A stretch of 64,000 nt of DNA from Diphasiastrum complanatum (taxonomy: Eukaryota; Streptophyta; Lycopodiopsida; Lycopodiales; Lycopodiaceae). A model generated the notes under the pieces. That model had not been told where the DNA came from. It saw only the letters and a list, made by a program, of their open reading frames with translations, and did no database searches. The stretch is taken from the NCBI GenBank assembly GCA_029204225.1, contig CM055107.1, positions 18,130,718 through 18,194,717 of the forward strand. The letters are read 5' to 3'. Positions 60,597 through 64,000 of the stretch are shown here, piece by piece; position 1 is the stretch's first letter, and each line of letters opens with the position of its first letter. Position numbers and translations under genes: made by a program.

Positions 60597-61023
60597 GATG
60601 CTATTGAAATAGATACCTTTGGTATTAAACATGGAGGCATCCGAGTGTATCAGCCAGGAGAAAAGATGTTTCTCTATCTCATTATTTGAAAAACGTTCAA
60701 AATAATGAGATTTGTATATATCATTCATCTTATAATCCATATGCAACCACTGTCATTATGGCCATCAAATCATTATAGGAGGCCATAAGTATGCAAGAAG
60801 AACATATAAAATAATTTTTGTGAAGAGAGATTTGGCTATTAAGATATTGGGTTATACTCCCAGTGAGACTACGAAAAGATCATCTACAATGGCCCTTTAT
60901 TCGGGTTGCATTGATATGACCAAGAGGAAAAATTTAGAATTTTTGGATCCATATGAAAGGAGATTATTCCTTCATGACAATACCATCCGTCTAAATCTTG
61001 AAGAGGATGATGATGATAATTAA
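60597..61023 (+). pseudogene. Unrecognised two-exon ORF, exon 2 (two frameshifts)
   Basis: Begins DAIEIDTFGIKHGGIRVYQP in frame with exon 1, shifts frame at about 60683 (SHYLKNVQNNEICIYHSSY), shifts again near 60777 (GGHKYARRTYKIIFVKRDLA), and then an open stretch runs to a TAA at 61021-61023, ending in an acidic EEDDDDN tail. No known domain is recognised. A mobile-element or virus-like accessory protein is possible but is inference only. Roughly 245 codons in all with exon 1. Confidence 0.5.
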
Positions 61024-61091
61024 ATAGTTTTTTGTAATAAATTTCTGATATATTACAAGGATCTCTCTTTTGTAATGAATTTGAATGCCTT

Positions 61092-61328
61092 TCAAAATAT
61101 CGTAATACTTGGCGAATTTTTAGCTTGATATCTAAATTGTGCTCTTCTGTAAAACCACTGAAAAAGTTGAACTAAATATTTATTTCTTGAATTGTGTCCT
61201 CCATGATTTGTTGCTCTATGAAATGCTCCCCATGCTTGCCAATGAGATTTTTCCATGCCTTGTGATGACCAGATACTTAAGCTCCCATATTCCTTTGCAA
61301 AATAAGTTGCATGATGAAGAAGGATGTG
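61092..61328 (-). pseudogene. Transposase-like C-terminal exon
   Basis: On the - strand, acceptor TTTGCAG is followed at 61328 by HILLHHATYFAKEYGSLSIW, then SSQGMEKSHWQAWGAFHRAT and LFQWFYRRAQF, and the frame runs to about 61092. The pattern HH...YGSL..xSxQGxEKxHxxA is, to my memory, a conserved C-terminal block of transposon-associated proteins of plants and invertebrates; I am not sure of the family name. The preceding exon is found inverted at 61402-61563. Confidence 0.45.
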
Positions 61329-61365
61329 CTGCAAACAATAGTTTTGATTAGTTACATCAGTAGAA

Positions 61366-61594
61366 AAAATTACTAGATAAGGATATAGATTAGCACCAAT
61401 TGTGGAAAAGAGACAAGTGTGGACCAATTTAGACAAACTCATAGGTGTTATCAGGAAAGAAAATCTATCATCAGAAGATATGAGTACTTTGCAAAATCAT
61501 TGCACCACATTTGTAAAATCTGTACATGATTGTTGGGGAAAAGACAATGTTACTCATTACATGGTGCTAATCTATATCATTATCTAGTAATTTT
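61366..61594. repeat. 33-bp inverted repeats flanking an inverted exon
   Basis: Left arm 61366-61398 (AAAATTACTAGATAAGGATA...) and right arm 61562-61594 are reverse complements with one mismatch. The 163 bp between them carry the exon at 61402-61563. Confidence 0.92.
61402..61563 (+). pseudogene. Transposase-like exon, inverted relative to its partner
   Basis: The + strand frame begins MEKRQVWTNLDKLIGVIRKE, continues LSSEDMSTLQNHCTTFVKSV and ends DNVTHYM at a donor-like ATG|GTGCTA. It joins in phase and in sense to the exon that begins at 61328 on the opposite strand (VTHYM then HILLHHA). The two can be parts of one protein only if this block was inverted. Confidence 0.5.
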
Positions 61595-61611
61595 CTCATT
61601 CAGATAGATTT

Positions 61612-64000
61612 TGAATGATAAGGATCTTTTCAGGGTCAGTGGCAATGCCATTTCATGAGATAATATGTCCTAACACAATACCATGGGTTACCCAGATCTG
61701 GCATTTTTCAGAATTAAGAGAGATACTGAAGCGTTGACACTGGATAAAAAAAAAATTGAGCACAGATAGATGACGTATTTATTCGAAATGTGCTCCTAAA
61801 TCGTCCAAGTAAACTTCTAAGGTATTGCCCATCTGCTGAGAAAAGGCCGCTTACATAACATGTTGGAAGGTGCTAGGAGCATTGTAGAGAACAAAAGGCA
61901 TGACTTTCCAGCAGAAGGTTCCCCATTCTGTGACAAAGGGAGTTTTGTGTTGATCTTCTTCAGCGATTTGGATCATATTATATCTGCTAAAGCCATCTAA
62001 GAAGGAATAAGCCTCATCTCCTGCTAGATTTTCTAAGATGGATTCTCCGAAAGGTAGTGGAAAATGATCACGTTCAGTGACGGCGTTAAGTTTTTTAAAA
62101 TCGACACAGATCTGGAGTTTTTCATTTTTCTTGGGGACGATGACAATCGGGGAGACCCACTCAGTATGCTCAATTTCATAGATAAATCCCGCATCTAAGG
62201 GGCGTTGTAATTCTTCTTTGATCTTGGACTTATAGATGGGATTGCATATGTATGGACGACTCGTAGTGGGCCTCGCACCCGGTTTAAGTGGGATACGATG
62301 CACAACTACTTGGGGTGAGACGCCTTTCATGTCTTTATAGGTCCAGGCAAAGATATGTCGATATTTTCGCAGGAGCTTTTCAAGCCGTCTTCGTTGTTTG
62401 CGATTGAGATGAGCTCCGATGTGGACAAGATATTCGTGGGTTTCATTTGGCTCACTCAAGAAAAGGGTTATGGTTTGTGCAGGGCCTTCGTAGGGTGAAT
62501 TACCATTCGGCTCACGTTGAGTTTGGGGTAATCTGATTGTGACATCCTCAATCGTATAGTCCTTAAAGTATGCAGGAACATCATGGGCTGGAGATTCGAG
62601 AGGGGCCTTGCCTTTATCTTGCTGAGATGGTGCTTTTTCGGGGACTGGTGTAGGGCTAGAGGCAATTTCAAAAACTTTCTGAACAATTGTGATGTCACCC
62701 GACGGTTGAATTTGAAGTGGTTTTTTCATTTTCTCTTTCATAGTATGACCACGTGGTTGAGGTTTCGGTGGTGGAGAGACAGTTGGTATGTCATGGAGGA
62801 TCTCGTCATCAATTTGAAAGATAGTCTCCTCCTCACAGAGATCCCATGGATAGTGTGGGCATTTGGGACGGTAGAATTTTGTCTCAAGTTTTTCAATTGC
62901 AACCTTGGCAACGGATTCCACCTTGGAAGCAAGTTGCGGATAGGTCTTCGGGGGAAGTGCTTCCATATAGTTGAGGATCTGAATATCAGAAATGTCCGTA
63001 TCTTCTGGGCAATTCTGAATTTGTAAGACGTTCTTGTCATCAATGAATAAATCGTCTGATTCATTAGTAGATAGCCATGCAACATTGTGTAGAAGAATAT
63101 CGATAAAATTGATATTGATGATGGGTGTATCCAGATCAGGTAATTGGTCGTGATCGATTGGGTGTAGAGAGGTACAATTATCCTGATGTTGAGCACAGTA
63201 ATCGGCATTCACACAATCAATGGTAGCTAGACTGTGACTCCAGTTTATGATATCAGTAGATTTAACATAATGACCTTTTTCGTGGCTGGACTGGTATGGC
63301 TCAAATACTGAGTTGGTGGATGAGGATCTCTCGTCATGGATGCGTGCAGGTTTGAGTTTACCCGTTGAATCAATGGTGACAGAACTGTCACGATTACCAA
63401 AAGTGACTCGTCCTTTGTTCCAGTCATGAACGACTCGTGCATTGGTGAGCCACGGACGACCAAGTAGTAATTTATAAGAATAGACATTATTGGGAATATC
63501 AAGTACTACAAGATCAACAGAAAACTTGAGACCTCCTAGTTTGATCAGCACGTGCGGAAGGAAACCGGTAGGTCGGACCACACTTTGATCAGCCATTCGA
63601 AGCTGACAAGTAGGTTTGGCTAGGTTGTCTCTCAAATTCCATTCCATCATGAGGGATGTGGAAATGATATTAACCCCGGAACCTCCATCGAGTACTGCTA
63701 AAACTTCACGGGATTGATGATGGGTAGCTGAGATTTTGATGTTGCCTCGTTCGCTGAGTGGATTGGTTAGATGTAAGGGCATTTCAGGCAACTCGTCAAT
63801 AGTGGTGGTGGTATTGGATTGGATCTGTTGTTTCCACTGGCCAGCATGCTTCCAGAGTACATGGAAGGGAAGGGTGACATTGGCTTGTAGTAAATCTCCC
63901 CAGACTTCGGTACTTTCAAAGGGCTTGTGAGGTACTTTATGGGAAGAGGAAGATTGTTGGTCTGCATTGCGGATTTGCTGGCGATACTCATGATGCAGCC
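61612..64000 (-). pseudogene. Gypsy element C: gag end, protease, reverse transcriptase (continues past the right edge)
   Basis: The frame is open from the window edge at 64000; the Met at 63791 is only the first internal Met. Order: gag/protease linker, protease EVLAVLDGGSGVNIIST (DGG-type, as in Tat/Athila-like elements) with GRPWLTNARVVHDW, an acidic linker with KPQPRGHTMKEKMK, then RT: FIYEIEHTEWVSPIVIVPKK, CVDFKKLNAVTERDHFPLPF, YSFLDGFSRYNMIQIAE, APSTFQHVM. After a stop at 61856 the RT continues with LEVYLDDLGAH and EKCQIWVTHGIVLGH, ending at about 61612. About 700 codons are uninterrupted (61857-64000), the best-preserved coding stretch in the window. RNase H and integrase are missing. 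Confidence 0.92.

Noticed and set aside
60130-61023. Calling the two-exon ORF a viral movement or coat protein
   Set aside because: General resemblance in size and acidic tail only; no diagnostic motif could be pointed to.

Overview
The window looks like nuclear DNA from a land plant with a large, transposon-packed genome. The evidence is spliced plant-type genes, Ty1/copia elements whose leaders carry the plant initiator-Met primer site (TGGTATCAGAGC, five intact copies), and Ty3/gypsy elements whose pol resembles the plant Tat/Athila-type branch. Flanking DNA is strongly AT-rich. I cannot name the species; one gene per 64 kb and a 2.1-kb intron would suit a gymnosperm, fern or other large plant genome.

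The only convincing host gene is at the left edge: the 3' end of a class 3 lipase gene (sn-1 diacylglycerol-lipase-like) on the + strand, in three visible exons (63-160, 2306-3277, 3348-3429). Its large intron carries a small non-autonomous DNA transposon. Almost everything else is layered, broken mobile DNA. From left to right: a gypsy tail with its 3' LTR (about 3.8-5.3 kb, +); a decayed copia pol (5.3-6.5 kb, -); AT-rich DNA with fragments of an unrecognised spliced repeat family (8.4-12.5 kb); a copia LTR (12.9-13.8 kb, -); a gypsy element with 5' LTR and primer site (14.7-19.8 kb, -); a copia gag scrap broken by a 1.9-kb element with long terminal inverted repeats (20.0-21.9 kb); and a copia element with both LTRs (23.1-30.2 kb, +) interrupted by a 1.47-kb solo LTR with a 5-bp target duplication.

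The middle continues with more of the unrecognised family (32-34 kb), a probable copia LTR (34.5-35.7 kb), two copia elements abutting in opposite orientation (35.8-37.6 kb - and 37.6-41.5 kb +), a third copia (about 42.1-45.6 kb, +), a 220-bp GA tract next to a gypsy-type LTR (46.4-47.0 kb), and AT-rich DNA with a second GA tract (49.7 kb). The right part holds a long copia LTR inserted in another copia's reverse transcriptase (50.2-52.4 kb, -), a copia LTR plus gag (52.4-54.2 kb, +), a long unrecognised decayed ORF (54.4-56.9 kb, -), and two related gypsy fragments (57.9-60.1 and 61.6-64.0 kb, -).

The least explained segment lies between those two gypsy fragments (about 60.14-61.61 kb). It contains a decayed two-exon ORF on the + strand that I do not recognise, convergent with a transposase-like fragment on the - strand. 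One exon of that fragment has been flipped between 33-bp inverted repeats. No intact autonomous element is visible: every pol examined has frameshifts, stops or lost catalytic residues.
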